64,000 bases of DNA. Source: RPQJ01 sp963731105 (lineage in GTDB: Bacteria; Pseudomonadota; Gammaproteobacteria; Steroidobacterales; Steroidobacteraceae). The stretch spans positions 186,001-250,000 of the forward strand of contig CAVSUM010000004.1 of assembly GCA_963731105.1 (NCBI GenBank), written 5' to 3'. Made by a program: the position numbers and the translations under genes. The notes under the pieces are model-generated. The model did not search any database and was not told the origin of the DNA. It worked only from the letters and a program-made list of their open reading frames with translations. This document shows positions 20,106-29,174 of this stretch, piece after piece. Positions within the stretch are counted from its first letter, which is position 1. Each line of letters begins with the position of its first letter.

Positions 20106-20929
20106 TGCGCAATGCGCTGACGGTCGACGTCGAGGAATATTTCCAGGTCGCCGCATTCGAGCGCACCATCCCGCGCGATGCGTGGGAGGTGGCCGAATCG
20201 CGCGTCGAGTTCAACACGGGCCGCGTGCTCGACCTGTTCGCCGCGCACGGCAACAAGGCCACGTTCTTCGTGCTGGGCTGGATCGCGGAGCGACACCCGG
20301 CCCTGGTGAAGCGCATCGTGGCCGATGGCCATGAACTGGCGAGCCACGGCTACGACCACACCCGGATACACCATTTCACGGCGGAGCAGTTTCGCGCGGA
20401 CGTGGTGAAGACCAAGGCCATCCTCGAGGCCATCGGCGGGGTGGCGGTGCGTGGCTACCGTGCCCCGAGCTACTCGATCAACGGCAAGAATCTCTGGGCG
20501 CTCGACGTGCTGCAGGAGACCGGCCACGTCTACAGCTCCAGCATCTACCCGATCCGCCATGACCTGTACGGCATGCCGGAGGCGCCGCGGTTCCCGTTCC
20601 GCATCCGGCCGGACGCCATCCTCGAGATTCCCGTGACCACCGTGCGCCTGGGCGGCCGCAACTACCCCTGTGGCGGTGGTGGCTACTTCCGGCTGCTGCC
20701 GTACGCGGCGTTCCGCCGGATGCTCGCGCGGGTGAACGAACAGGACCGGCAATCGGGGCTGTTCTATTTCCACCCGTGGGAGGTCGATCCCGGTCAACCG
20801 CGGGTCAAGGATGCACCGCTCAAGTCGCGCTTCCGGCACTACCTCAACCTGAACGCAATGCACGGACGCCTGGAACGCCTGCTCAGGGACTTCGAATGGG
20901 GACGCATGGATGAGGTCTTTGGCGCTTGA
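20105..20929 (+). CDS. XrtA-associated polysaccharide deacetylase (DUF3473 type)
   Basis: Removes acetyl groups from EPS or its lipid-linked unit. NodB-fold motifs are present: TVDVEEYF with the catalytic Asp, the zinc motif in HELASHGYDHTRIHH, RGYRAPSYSI, and FYFHPWEVDP at the end of the domain, followed by the DUF3473 C-terminus. The ATG at 20105 shares its A with the stop of the barrel gene. Starting earlier would only translate the end of that gene. 274 residues, usual for the family. Confidence 0.92.
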   Translation: MRNALTVDVEEYFQVAAFERTIPRDAWEVAESRVEFNTGRVLDLFAAHGNKATFFVLGWIAERHPALVKRIVADGHELASHGYDHTRIHHFTAEQFRADVVKTKAILEAIGGVAVRGYRAPSYSINGKNLWALDVLQETGHVYSSSIYPIRHDLYGMPEAPRFPFRIRPDAILEIPVTTVRLGGRNYPCGGGGYFRLLPYAAFRRMLARVNEQDRQSGLFYFHPWEVDPGQPRVKDAPLKSRFRHYLNLNAMHGRLERLLRDFEWGRMDEVFGA

Positions 20930-22046
20930 TCTCACCTCTCCCGCTCCCGCGGGAGAGGTCGCCCGCAGGGCGGGTGAGGGCATTCCGGAGCCCTCACCCC
21001 AACCCTCTCCCACTGAAGTGGGAGAGGGAGTAAGAAGCTTTGCCGAGTCCGATCGGCAGGCATGGAACGCGTTTGTCCGCGCACACCCCGAAGGCACGTT
21101 TTTCCACCTGGCCGAGTGGCAGGACGTGCTGCACCGTGCGTTTGGCCACCGCACGCATTACCTGCTCGCCGAGCGCAACGGCGAGATTGTCGGCGTGCTG
21201 CCGCTCGCCGAGGTAAAGAGCCTGCTGTTCGGCCACGCGCTGGTCTCGACGCCGTTCTGCGTCTACGGCGGCATCGTCGCGGCCGACGAGGACGCGCACG
21301 CGGCGCTCGAACGATCCGCCTGCGACCTCGCGCGCCGCCTCGGCGTCGAGCACCTGGAGATGCGCAACCGCCGGCGTCGGCATCCGGACTGGCCGTGCAA
21401 GGACCTGTACGTCACGTTCCGCAAGGCGATCGACCCGGACTCCGAGAAGAACATGCTCGCCATCCCGCGCAAGCAGCGCGCGATGGTGCGCAAGGGCATC
21501 AAGGAGGAACTGCGCGTCGAGGTCGACCGCGACGCACGGCGACTCTACGACATGTACTCGGAGAGCCTGCGCAACCTGGGGACGCCGGTGTTTGCGCGGC
21601 GCTACCTGGAGATCCTGCAGGAGATCTTCGGCGACGCCTGCGACATCGTCACCATCCTCAAGGGCGACCGGGCGGTGGCGAGCGTGCTCAATTTCTACTT
21701 CCGCGACGAGGTGCTGCCGTATTACGGCGGCGGCACGCAGGAAGCACGCGCCGTCGCCGGCAACGACTTCATGTACTGGCAGGTCATGGAGCGGGCGCGC
21801 GAGCGAGGCTGCCGGCTGTTCGACTACGGCCGCAGCAAGCGCGGCACCGGCGCGTTCGACTTCAAGACCTACTGGGGCTTCGAGCCCGAGCCGCTGTACT
21901 ACGAGTACTTCCTCGTGAAGCGCAAGGAAATGCCCAACCTGAGCCCCACCAACCCGAAGTACGGCAAGGCGATCGAGCTGTGGCGCAGGATGCCGCTCGG
22001 GCTCACGCAGCTGATCGGGCCGCCGGTGGCGAAGTACCTGGGTTAG
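20910..22046 (+). CDS. XrtA-associated FemAB-like acyl/aminoacyl transferase with repeat-encoded N-terminus
   Basis: GNAT-fold transferase of the FemAB/BioF2 class (TIGR03019 type), thought to add amino-acyl or acyl groups to EPS. The conserved body begins with RQAWNAFVRAHPEGTFFHLAEW and continues with FGHRTHYLLAE, PFCVYGG, the SVLNFYFRDEVLPYYGGGT region and YGRSKRGTGAFDFKTYWGFEP. The ATG at 20910 lies inside the deacetylase gene. Residues about 8-41 are encoded by two hairpin repeats (20931-21030) read in frame, an N-terminal tail absent from the family. The original start may have been lost when the repeats inserted. Confidence 0.88.
   Translation: MRSLALDLTSPAPAGEVARRAGEGIPEPSPQPSPTEVGEGVRSFAESDRQAWNAFVRAHPEGTFFHLAEWQDVLHRAFGHRTHYLLAERNGEIVGVLPLAEVKSLLFGHALVSTPFCVYGGIVAADEDAHAALERSACDLARRLGVEHLEMRNRRRRHPDWPCKDLYVTFRKAIDPDSEKNMLAIPRKQRAMVRKGIKEELRVEVDRDARRLYDMYSESLRNLGTPVFARRYLEILQEIFGDACDIVTILKGDRAVASVLNFYFRDEVLPYYGGGTQEARAVAGNDFMYWQVMERARERGCRLFDYGRSKRGTGAFDFKTYWGFEPEPLYYEYFLVKRKEMPNLSPTNPKYGKAIELWRRMPLGLTQLIGPPVAKYLG
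20931..21030. repeat. Double CCTCTCCC hairpin element inside the FemAB gene start
   Basis: Two hairpins in a row: 20934-20944 with 20949-20959 (11-bp arms, 4-base loop) and 21003-21013 with 21018-21028 (11-bp arms, 4-base loop). GGGTGAGGG and CCCTCACCCC segments lie between them. The element stays in frame through the FemAB N-terminus. Confidence 0.88.
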
Positions 22047-22055
22047 GGCCGGCAC

Positions 22056-23994
22056 ATGTGCGGCATCTACGGCATTCTTTCGCTCGACGGGCAGCGCCGA
22101 CATGAACCGGCGGTGCTCGCCCGCATGGGCGACGCGATCGTGCACCGTGGACCGGACGACTCTGGCGCGTATTCGGACGGCGACCTCCTGCTTGGCATGC
22201 GCCGCCTGTCCATCATCGACGTGGCCGGCGGTCATCAACCGATCGCGAGCGAGGACGGCCAGGTAGTCGCGGTTTGCAATGGCGAGATCTATAACTTTCG
22301 AGAGTTGCGGCGCGACCTCGAAGCGGCGGGGCATCGGTTCGCCACGCACAGCGACTCCGAGACCGCCGTGCACGCCTACGAGGAATACGGCGACGCCTTC
22401 CTGAACAAGCTCGACGGCATGTTCGGCCTGGCATTGTGGGACCGCCGCAGGCGCCGCCTGATCGTGGCGCGCGACGCGATTGGCATCAAGCCGGTCTATT
22501 ACCGTCTCGACGGCCGCGAATTGATGTTCGCCTCCGAAGCCAAGGCGTTGCTGGCGGTGCCCGGAGTTACGGCACGGTTGGACCAGGCTGCGCTCGCGCA
22601 ATACCTGTCGGTGGGCTACGTCTGCGCGCCCAACGCGATCTTCGAGGGCATGCGCAAGCTCGAACCGGGCACGGCGTTGATTGCCGAGAGCGGGCGGGTG
22701 CATAAGCACCGTTACTACCGCCTGCCCGCGGCAATCGACACGACCCGTAGCGAAGACCAGTGGGTTGAAGCAGTGCGGGCGGAGCTCGAACGGTCCGTGC
22801 GCGACCAGATGGTGAGCGACGTGCCGATCGGTGCGTTCCTCTCGGGCGGTGTCGATTCGAGCGCAGTGGTGGCATTCATGCGCCGCCACAGCTCGCGGCC
22901 CGTCAAGACCTACTCCATCGGCTTCCACGGCTCGACCGGCGCGCAGCTCTACAACGAGCTGCCGTACGCGCGCCAGGTGGCCGAGCTGTTCGGCACCGAT
23001 CACCACGAGATCGTCGTGCAGCCGGACGTGGCTACGCTGCTGCCCGACCTGATCTGGCACATGGACGAGCCGATCGCCGATGCGGCGTTCATCACCACAT
23101 ACCTGGTGTCGAAGTTCGCGCGGCAGGACGTCACGGTGATTCTCTCCGGGGTCGGCGGCGACGAGCTGTTCGGCGGTTACAAGCGCTATCTCGACGAGCA
23201 CTACCGTAGCCTGTACCGACGCATTCCGTCTGCGATCCGTTCCGGTGTGATTGCGCCATTGGCGGGGCTGCTGCCAAGCGACCGGCACAGCCGGGTGCTG
23301 AACCAGATGCGACTCGCCAAGGCGTTCGTGCAGGCCGACAAGCTTCCGTTCGACGCGCGCTATCGTGCCTACATGCAGGTGTTCGACGCGAGCGAGCGGG
23401 CGGCGCTGCTGAGCGGCGGCCTGCCGACGGGCTTCGACGATTGCATCGCTCGCGGCTTTGTCGGATGCGCAGACGGACGATCCGCTGCGGCAGTTGATGG
23501 ACGTGGACTTCGCGACGCAGTTGCCCGACGACCTGCTGCTGCTCACCGACAAGATGAGCATGGCGGTGTCCCTGGAATGCCGCGTGCCGCTGCTCGACCA
23601 GCGGCTGGTGGAGCTTGCAGCGACGATGCCAGGGCACCTGAAGGTGCGCGGCGGTGAGCTCAAGCACTTGATGAAGCGCTCGCTGGAGGGCGTGCTGCCG
23701 GGCAGCATCCTGCATCGCGAGAAGCGCGGCTTCGGCGCGCCGATGGGCGCCTGGCTGCGGGCCGAGCTGGCGCCGGTGTTGCGCGACGTGCTGTCGCGAG
23801 AGTCCGTGATGCGGCGTGGCCTGCTCGACCCGGACGCCGTCGAGCGCACCATCCGCGAGCACGAGCAGCAGAGGGCGGATCGCACCGATCACCTGATGGC
23901 GCTGATCAATCTCGAGATCTGGTGCCGCCTGTACCTGGACGGCCAGAGTGCCGCGGGCGTGGCGGACCACCTCAAGCAGGCGCTGGCCGCATGA
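22056..23994 (+). CDS. XrtA-system amidotransferase, asparagine synthase family, copy 1 (frameshifted)
   Basis: Glutamine-dependent amidotransferase of the AsnB class. Cys2 (MCGIYG) is the glutaminase nucleophile. The glutaminase domain covers about residues 1-190, and the synthetase domain contains the PP-loop SGGVDSSAVV (about residue 264) and SGVGGDELFGGY. The first frame fails at about 23457-23459, where TTT should be TT. The other frame continues with LPDDLLLLTDKMSMAVSLECRVPLLDQ and ends at 23994. About 645 residues when joined, matching the XrtA amidotransferase family (TIGR03108 type). Substrate unknown; amidation of uronic acids in the EPS is plausible given AlgD nearby. Stop overlaps the Stp1 start. 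Confidence 0.9.
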
Positions 23995-25253
23995 CGCCGC
24001 CGAAGATGCGCGTGCTGTTCGTGTGCCATCGAGTGCCGTTCCCGCCGAAGCGGGGCGGCAAGATCCGGCCGTTCAACATCATCCGCCACCTGCACGAGCA
24101 GGGGCACGAGGTCACGGTCGCGTCGCTGGCCCGCTCGCAGGCGGAGATCGACGAAGCCGAGGGCCTCGGCCAGCATTGCTCCCACCGGCTGATCGAGATC
24201 GTGGACGACCGCGTCGCCTGGCCGCGCATGGTGGCCTGGCTACCGACCACTCGGCCGTCGAGCTTCGGCTACTTCCACTCGCCGCGCCTGCAACAAAAAA
24301 TTCGGGGACATTCACCTATTTTCCCCGCGCCGTCCCGAGCGCCGGGGAAAACAGGTGAATGTCCCCTATTTTCCTACGACCTGGTGTTCGTCCACTGCTC
24401 GTCGGTGGCGCCGTACGTGCGCGACATCCGCGCCACGGTGAAAATCCTCGATTTTGGCGACATGGACTCGCAGAAATGGCGCGAGTACTCACAGCACAAG
24501 CCGTTCCCGCTGTCGGCCGGCTACTGGCTCGAGGCGGTGAAGCTCGAGCGAACGGAGCGACAGCTGGCCGCGCAGTTCGACCTCGCGACCTGCACCACGC
24601 GTGCCGAAATGGAGTCGTTGCGGGCACTCGGTGCCACCGGGCCGACCGACTGGTTTCCCAACGGCGTCGACGCGCAGTTCTTCCAGCCCGCCCCGGAGCC
24701 GTACGACCCCGACCTCGTCAGCTTCGTCGGCCGCATGGACTACTTCCCGAACCAGCAGGCGGTGACGAGGTTCTGCGCGGAGGTGCTGCCAGAACTGCAG
24801 CGCCGCCGCCCCGGCACGCGCTTCGAGATCGTCGGTGCCGACCCGTCGCCCGAAATCCGCGCGCTCGGTAGTCTGCCAGGCGTCACCGTCACCGGCTCGG
24901 TGCCCGATGTGCGGCCCTACGTAACCCGCGCCGCGTTGACCATTGCCCCACTCGAAATCGCACGCGGCACGCAGAACAAGATCCTCGAGTCCATGGCAAT
25001 GGGCGTGCCCGTAGTGTGCAGCCGACAGGCGGTAGGCGGCGTGGACGCCGTGCCGGGCGAGCACCTGCTCGCCTACGACACCCACGAGCAGTCGATCGAC
25101 GCCGTGCTCGGCATCCTGCAGTCCACCGAATGGCGCACACAGTTGGCGCGCGCCGGACGCGAGCGCGTGCTCTCGCACCACAGCTGGCCGTCCTCCATGC
25201 GGCGCGTGGATGCGCTGATTGCCTCACAGTTCGCGAAGCGGGCCGCGGCCTAG
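23991..25253 (+). CDS. XrtA-associated glycosyltransferase Stp1 (GT4) with a repeat-encoded insert
   Basis: Cytoplasmic GT-B glycosyltransferase adding a sugar to the lipid-linked EPS unit. It begins MTPPKMRVLFVCHRVPFPPK as in the TIGR03087 family and carries DLVFVHCSSVAPYV, LDFGDMDSQKW, FVGRMDYFPN and the nucleotide-sugar site region IAPLEIARGTQNKILESMAMG. Between residues about 103 and 127 a stretch encoded by the inverted repeat at 24304-24366 replaces the short linker normally present. The frame is kept and the rest of the protein is intact. ATG at 23991 overlaps the stop of the amidotransferase gene. Confidence 0.9.
   Translation: MTPPKMRVLFVCHRVPFPPKRGGKIRPFNIIRHLHEQGHEVTVASLARSQAEIDEAEGLGQHCSHRLIEIVDDRVAWPRMVAWLPTTRPSSFGYFHSPRLQQKIRGHSPIFPAPSRAPGKTGECPLFSYDLVFVHCSSVAPYVRDIRATVKILDFGDMDSQKWREYSQHKPFPLSAGYWLEAVKLERTERQLAAQFDLATCTTRAEMESLRALGATGPTDWFPNGVDAQFFQPAPEPYDPDLVSFVGRMDYFPNQQAVTRFCAEVLPELQRRRPGTRFEIVGADPSPEIRALGSLPGVTVTGSVPDVRPYVTRAALTIAPLEIARGTQNKILESMAMGVPVVCSRQAVGGVDAVPGEHLLAYDTHEQSIDAVLGILQSTEWRTQLARAGRERVLSHHSWPSSMRRVDALIASQFAKRAAA
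24304..24366. repeat. GGGGAC-type inverted repeat inserted in Stp1
   Basis: Arms of 23 bp (24304-24326 and 24344-24366) with one mismatch and a 17-base spacer, followed by a partial repeat of the arm end. The sequence starts GGGGACATTCACCT. It is similar in ends to the repeat over the prsK stop. Such elements are often spread by REP-associated tyrosine transposases, none of which is in this window. Confidence 0.92.
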
Positions 25254-25286
25254 AATCACGGTATTCCGCAACCAATCGAAAAGACG

Positions 25287-26603
25287 ATGAAAATCAGCAT
25301 CTTTGGACTCGGTTACGTCGGCGCCGTATCGATGGCCTGCCTGGCCCGCGACGGGCACCAGGTCGTGGGCGCGGACCTCGATCCCCTCAAGCTCGAGCTG
25401 ATCCGCAGCGGCCGCTCGCCGATCGTGGAGGAGGGCATCCAGGACCTCACCGCCGAAGTGGTGAAGAACGGTCGCGTGACGGTCACCGACGACGTGGCCG
25501 CGGCCGTGCACGCCACCGATCTGTCGTTCATCTGCGTCGGCACGCCGTCGAGCCCGAACGGCAGCCAGGATCTCTCGGCCGTGCGTCGCGTCTCCGAGCA
25601 GATCGGCGCCGCGCTCAAGGACAAGGCCGGCTACCACACCGTGATCATGCGCTCGACCCTGCAGCCGGGCGCCATGGAGTCGGTCGTCAAGGCCGGGCTC
25701 GAGTCCGCCAGCGGCAAGAAGGCCGACGTGGACTTCGGCCTGGGCTTCCAGCCCGAGTTCCTGCGCGAAGGCAGCTCGATCAAGGACTACGACAACCCGC
25801 CGTTCACGGTGGTCGGCACCGAGGACGCGCGCGCCGCGGACGCGCTGCGCGAGGTCTTCGGGCACCTGCAGTGCGAGTTCATCGTCACCTCGGTCGGCGT
25901 CGCCGAGATGCTCAAGTACGCCTGCAATGCCTTCCACGCGGTCAAGATCACCTTCGCCAACGAGATCGGGCGCCTGTCGCGCAGCGTCGGCGTCGACGGG
26001 CGCGCGGTGATGGACCTCGTCTGCAAGGACACGCGGCTCAACATCTCGCCCGTGTACCTGAAGCCAGGCTTTGCGTTCGGCGGCTCGTGCCTGCCGAAGG
26101 ACCTGCGCGCGCTCACCTACGTCGGCAAGCAGAACGACGTGACGACCCCGATGCTCGGCAACGTGATGGGCAGCAACCGCGCGCACATCGACCACGCCCT
26201 CGACCTCGTCGCGCAGTCGGGCAAGCGCAAGATCGGCATGGTGGGCCTCAGCTTCAAGCCGGGCACCGACGACCTGCGCGAGAGTCCGCTGGTGGCAGTC
26301 GCCGAGCGCCTGATCGGCAAGGGCTACGACCTGCGCATCTACGACCCGGAAGTCAACCTGTCGCGGCTGCTCGGTGCGAACAAGCGCTACATCGAGCACA
26401 GCATCCCGCACATCGGCAGCCTGATGTCGCAGGATTGCGCCGCGGTCATCGACCACGCCGAGGTGCTGATCGTCGGACTCGCCGGTCGCGAGCTGGCGCC
26501 GACCATCGCCGAGCGCACCCGCCCCGGACAGATCGTGGTGGACCTGGTCGGTTTGCCGCGTGCGGGCGTCAAGGCGACCGAGTACCACGGGGTCTGCTGG
26601 TAG
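25287..26603 (+). CDS. algD: GDP-mannose 6-dehydrogenase
   Basis: Oxidises GDP-mannose to GDP-mannuronic acid, supplying a uronic acid for the EPS. The NAD-binding N-terminus MKISIFGLGYVGAVSMACLA, FICVGTPSSPNG, the NPPFTVVG segment, FGGSCLPKD with catalytic Cys268 (the same number as in Pseudomonas AlgD) and the C-terminal ending GVCW all match AlgD rather than UDP-glucose dehydrogenases. 438 residues, close to AlgD's 436. The 33-base gap to Stp1 contains TAGAAT at 25251, a possible -10 box, but no good -35 box. No other alginate gene is present, so the product probably feeds a different polymer. Confidence 0.9.
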   Translation: MKISIFGLGYVGAVSMACLARDGHQVVGADLDPLKLELIRSGRSPIVEEGIQDLTAEVVKNGRVTVTDDVAAAVHATDLSFICVGTPSSPNGSQDLSAVRRVSEQIGAALKDKAGYHTVIMRSTLQPGAMESVVKAGLESASGKKADVDFGLGFQPEFLREGSSIKDYDNPPFTVVGTEDARAADALREVFGHLQCEFIVTSVGVAEMLKYACNAFHAVKITFANEIGRLSRSVGVDGRAVMDLVCKDTRLNISPVYLKPGFAFGGSCLPKDLRALTYVGKQNDVTTPMLGNVMGSNRAHIDHALDLVAQSGKRKIGMVGLSFKPGTDDLRESPLVAVAERLIGKGYDLRIYDPEVNLSRLLGANKRYIEHSIPHIGSLMSQDCAAVIDHAEVLIVGLAGRELAPTIAERTRPGQIVVDLVGLPRAGVKATEYHGVCW

Positions 26604-26607
26604 GCGC

Positions 26608-27617
26608 ATGGCAGGGCGCTGGCTCAACACCGTTGCCGCCCTGCTTGGGATCGCGATTCCGGGCCTGTGGCTGCTGAGCCTGGCGACCCCGGTGAAGAGG
26701 CGGTCAAGATCCGCAACGCGCTGGTCGCCGAGCTCGGGCAGCCGGCTGACTTCGAGTGGACGCCGCAGCAGACGCCGCCGGGCTTCCTGCTGAACGACGC
26801 TGCACCGAGCCCCGAGTTCCAGCAGGCGGCCGATCGACTGCGGGTCAGTGAGGGTGGGGCACCGCGGCAGGGGCTCGACCTCGCACTCGCCATGGCGCGG
26901 CACCTGATGGGGGCGCCGCAGCGGCTCGACGGCCCGATCCAGGCCGGGCTGCACGAGGCGTACACCGGCATCACGCAGCAGGGCGTCGGCTACTGCGCCG
27001 ACTTCACCCAGGTCTTCACCGGCCTTGCCGTCGCGGCCGGGCTGCCGGTGCGCACCTGGAGCATCTCCTTCGAGGGTTTCGGTGCCGGGCACGCCTTCAA
27101 CGAGATCTACGACCAGCGGCTCGGCAGATGGGTGCTGGTCGATTCCTATCATTCGCTGCTTTTCCTGGACGCGGCATCGCGCGAACCGCTGTCGGTTATC
27201 GAAGTCCACGAACGCCTGCTCGCGCCGGCCGACGCGGGGCGATCAATCGAAATCCAGCGCATCGTGCCGCAACGCTTCCCGTTCCCGTCCGACGACGTAG
27301 CGCTCGACTACTACCGCCGCGGCATGCCGCAACTGGCGCTGGCATGGGGCAACAACGTGTTCGACTACGACCGTTCGTTGCCGGTGCGCCTGGCGGCCGG
27401 TGTGTCGCGCCACGCCGAGCGGGCGACCGGCATCCTGGTCGGGGAGTACCCGCGCCTGAAGGTTTACCCGGACGACGTCAGCGCCAGGGACCTGCGCAGC
27501 CTCGATCGAATCCGTCAGCGGTTCTGGCTGGCGCTCGGCTCTCTCGCCGTGGCCAGTGGCGTCTTCGGCTGGCTGTTGTGGACCACCTGGCGACGGCCTC
27601 GCCACGGGCTGCGGTGA
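26608..27617 (+). CDS. Transglutaminase-like membrane protein (frameshifted)
   Basis: A protein with an N-terminal membrane helix (MAGRWLNTVAALLGIAIPGLWLL), a transglutaminase-like papain-fold domain, and a C-terminal helix near the end. The catalytic triad candidates are Cys in GVGYCADFTQVF, His in GAGHAFNEIYD and Asp in RWVLVDSYH. One base is missing at about 26687-26690, where four C stand for an expected five; the reading then continues as GEEAVKIRNALVAELG. It sits between algD and the exosortase, seven bases before xrtA. Its role is unknown; a periplasmic peptidase or amide-forming enzyme acting on envelope or EPS-linked protein would fit the fold and position. Confidence 0.8.
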
Positions 27618-27624
27618 AGGCTGC

Positions 27625-29174
27625 ATGAGCGGTCTCGTCCAGCCTCGCCAGCGTCTCGACGGCCGACAGGCCGTGCTGGTGCTGTTGCTGGTGATTGCGC
27701 TGGCTGCGGTCGGCGTCGTCTATCGCTCCACGCTGCTGTCCATCGGACACAAGTGGTTCAGCGACGACGCGTTTTCGCACGGCCTGCTGATCCTGCCGAT
27801 CAGCCTGTGGCTGGCGTGGCGCAAGCGCGCGGCGCTGGCCCAAACGGCGTTCGCACCTTCGTCGCTCGGAGTGATCGCCGCGGCGCTGTGCACGCTCGCC
27901 TGGATCGTCGCCCGCGGCAGTGGCGTGCTGGTGGTCGAGCAGTTTGCGGCGGTGGCGCTGGTGCCGGCGCTGGTGCTGGCGGCGCTCGGCCCGCGCGCGA
28001 CCCGCGTCCTGATCGTGCCGCTGGCGTTCCTGTTCTTCATGGTGCCGTTCGGCCGCGCGCTGGTGCCGATGCTGATGCAGGTCACGGCCGATTTCGCGAC
28101 CGTGCTGCTGCAGTGGAGCGGAGTGCCGGTGCTGCGCTCGCACATGTACATCAGCATTCCTGACGGCAACTTCGAGGTGGCGCGCGCCTGCAGCGGACTC
28201 AACTATTTCATCACCAGCCTGGTGCTGGGCTGCCTGTACGCTTACCTCAACTTCAACGGCTGGCTGAAGCGCAGCATCTGCGTCGTGGCCTTCGTCGTCC
28301 TGCCCGTGGTGCTGAATGGACTACGCGTCTACGTCACGATTCTGGTATCGCACCTGACCCAGATGCGGTTCGGCCCGGGCGAAGAGCACGTCATGTTCGG
28401 CCGGGTGTTCTTCGTGGTCGTGATGCTCGCGCTGTTCTGGTTGGCGCGCCGCTGGAACGACGACGCCGAGCCGGCCAAGGCCGTGGCACCGTCGGGCGAA
28501 TATCCGCCGACGCGGCCCGTGTGGACCTGGTGGCCACTGGCGCTGGCCTGCGCCGTGGCCCTGGCCGGGCCGCCGTTCCTGTCTGCCTCGAAGGCCAGTG
28601 CCGCTGCCCGCCTGGCCGCCGCTGGCGAGCTGATCCGGCTGCCGGCTGGCGCGGCCAACTGGCAGGGACCGGCAGATGCCGCCGGCCGCTGGCGACCGCA
28701 GTACCGGGGTGGCCTGCAGGAGGCGCAAGGCGTCTACCGGGCCCCGGATGGCTCCGAGGTCGATGTGTTCGTCGCCGTGTACGGCCTGGGCAACACGCTG
28801 GGCGCGGAGATGATTTCCTACGGCAACGTCATTGCCGAATTCGAACACCAGAGCCTCGCCAACGATTCGCGTCATCCGGTCGAGTTTGCGGGCGGCAAGA
28901 GCCACATGGTTCGCCAGCTGGTAGTCAACGACGGCGGGCGCGAGCGGCTCGTCTGGCACTGGTATGTGGTCGGCGAGCAGCCGGTGGTGAGCCAGTTCGC
29001 GGCCAAGGCGCTCGAAGCCACGGCGTTCCTGACGCGCGGCGCCTGTCGCCGAGCGCATCGTGACGATCTCGACGCCCATGGACGACACGGCCGAGCAACG
29101 GCTCGCGGAGTTTCTCGACAGCCATGGCGCGTGCGTCGTGCAGTGGCTTCGCGGTCGAGGCCTGCGGCGCATGA
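27625..29174 (+). CDS. xrtA: Exosortase A with C-terminal EpsI domain (3' end frameshifted)
   Basis: Inner-membrane transpeptidase-like enzyme that cleaves and sorts PEP-CTERM proteins. About eight membrane helices fill residues 15-275. The catalytic residues are Cys189 (EVARACSGLNYF), Arg234 (LNGLRVYV) and His255 (GEEHVMFGR). After a ninth helix the EpsI domain begins (LPAGAANWQGP, YRAPDGSEVDVFVAVYG, WHWYVVGE). The frame shifts at about 29042 (a missing base in a C run); the EpsI end continues as PVAERIVTISTPMDD, and a second shift before 29172 is needed to reach the TGA that overlaps the Stp2 start. The exact C-terminus is uncertain. Confidence 0.9.

Noticed and set aside
25287..26603. UDP-glucose 6-dehydrogenase
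   Set aside because: Cys268 spacing, NPPFTVVG, length and the GVCW end match GDP-mannose dehydrogenase better.
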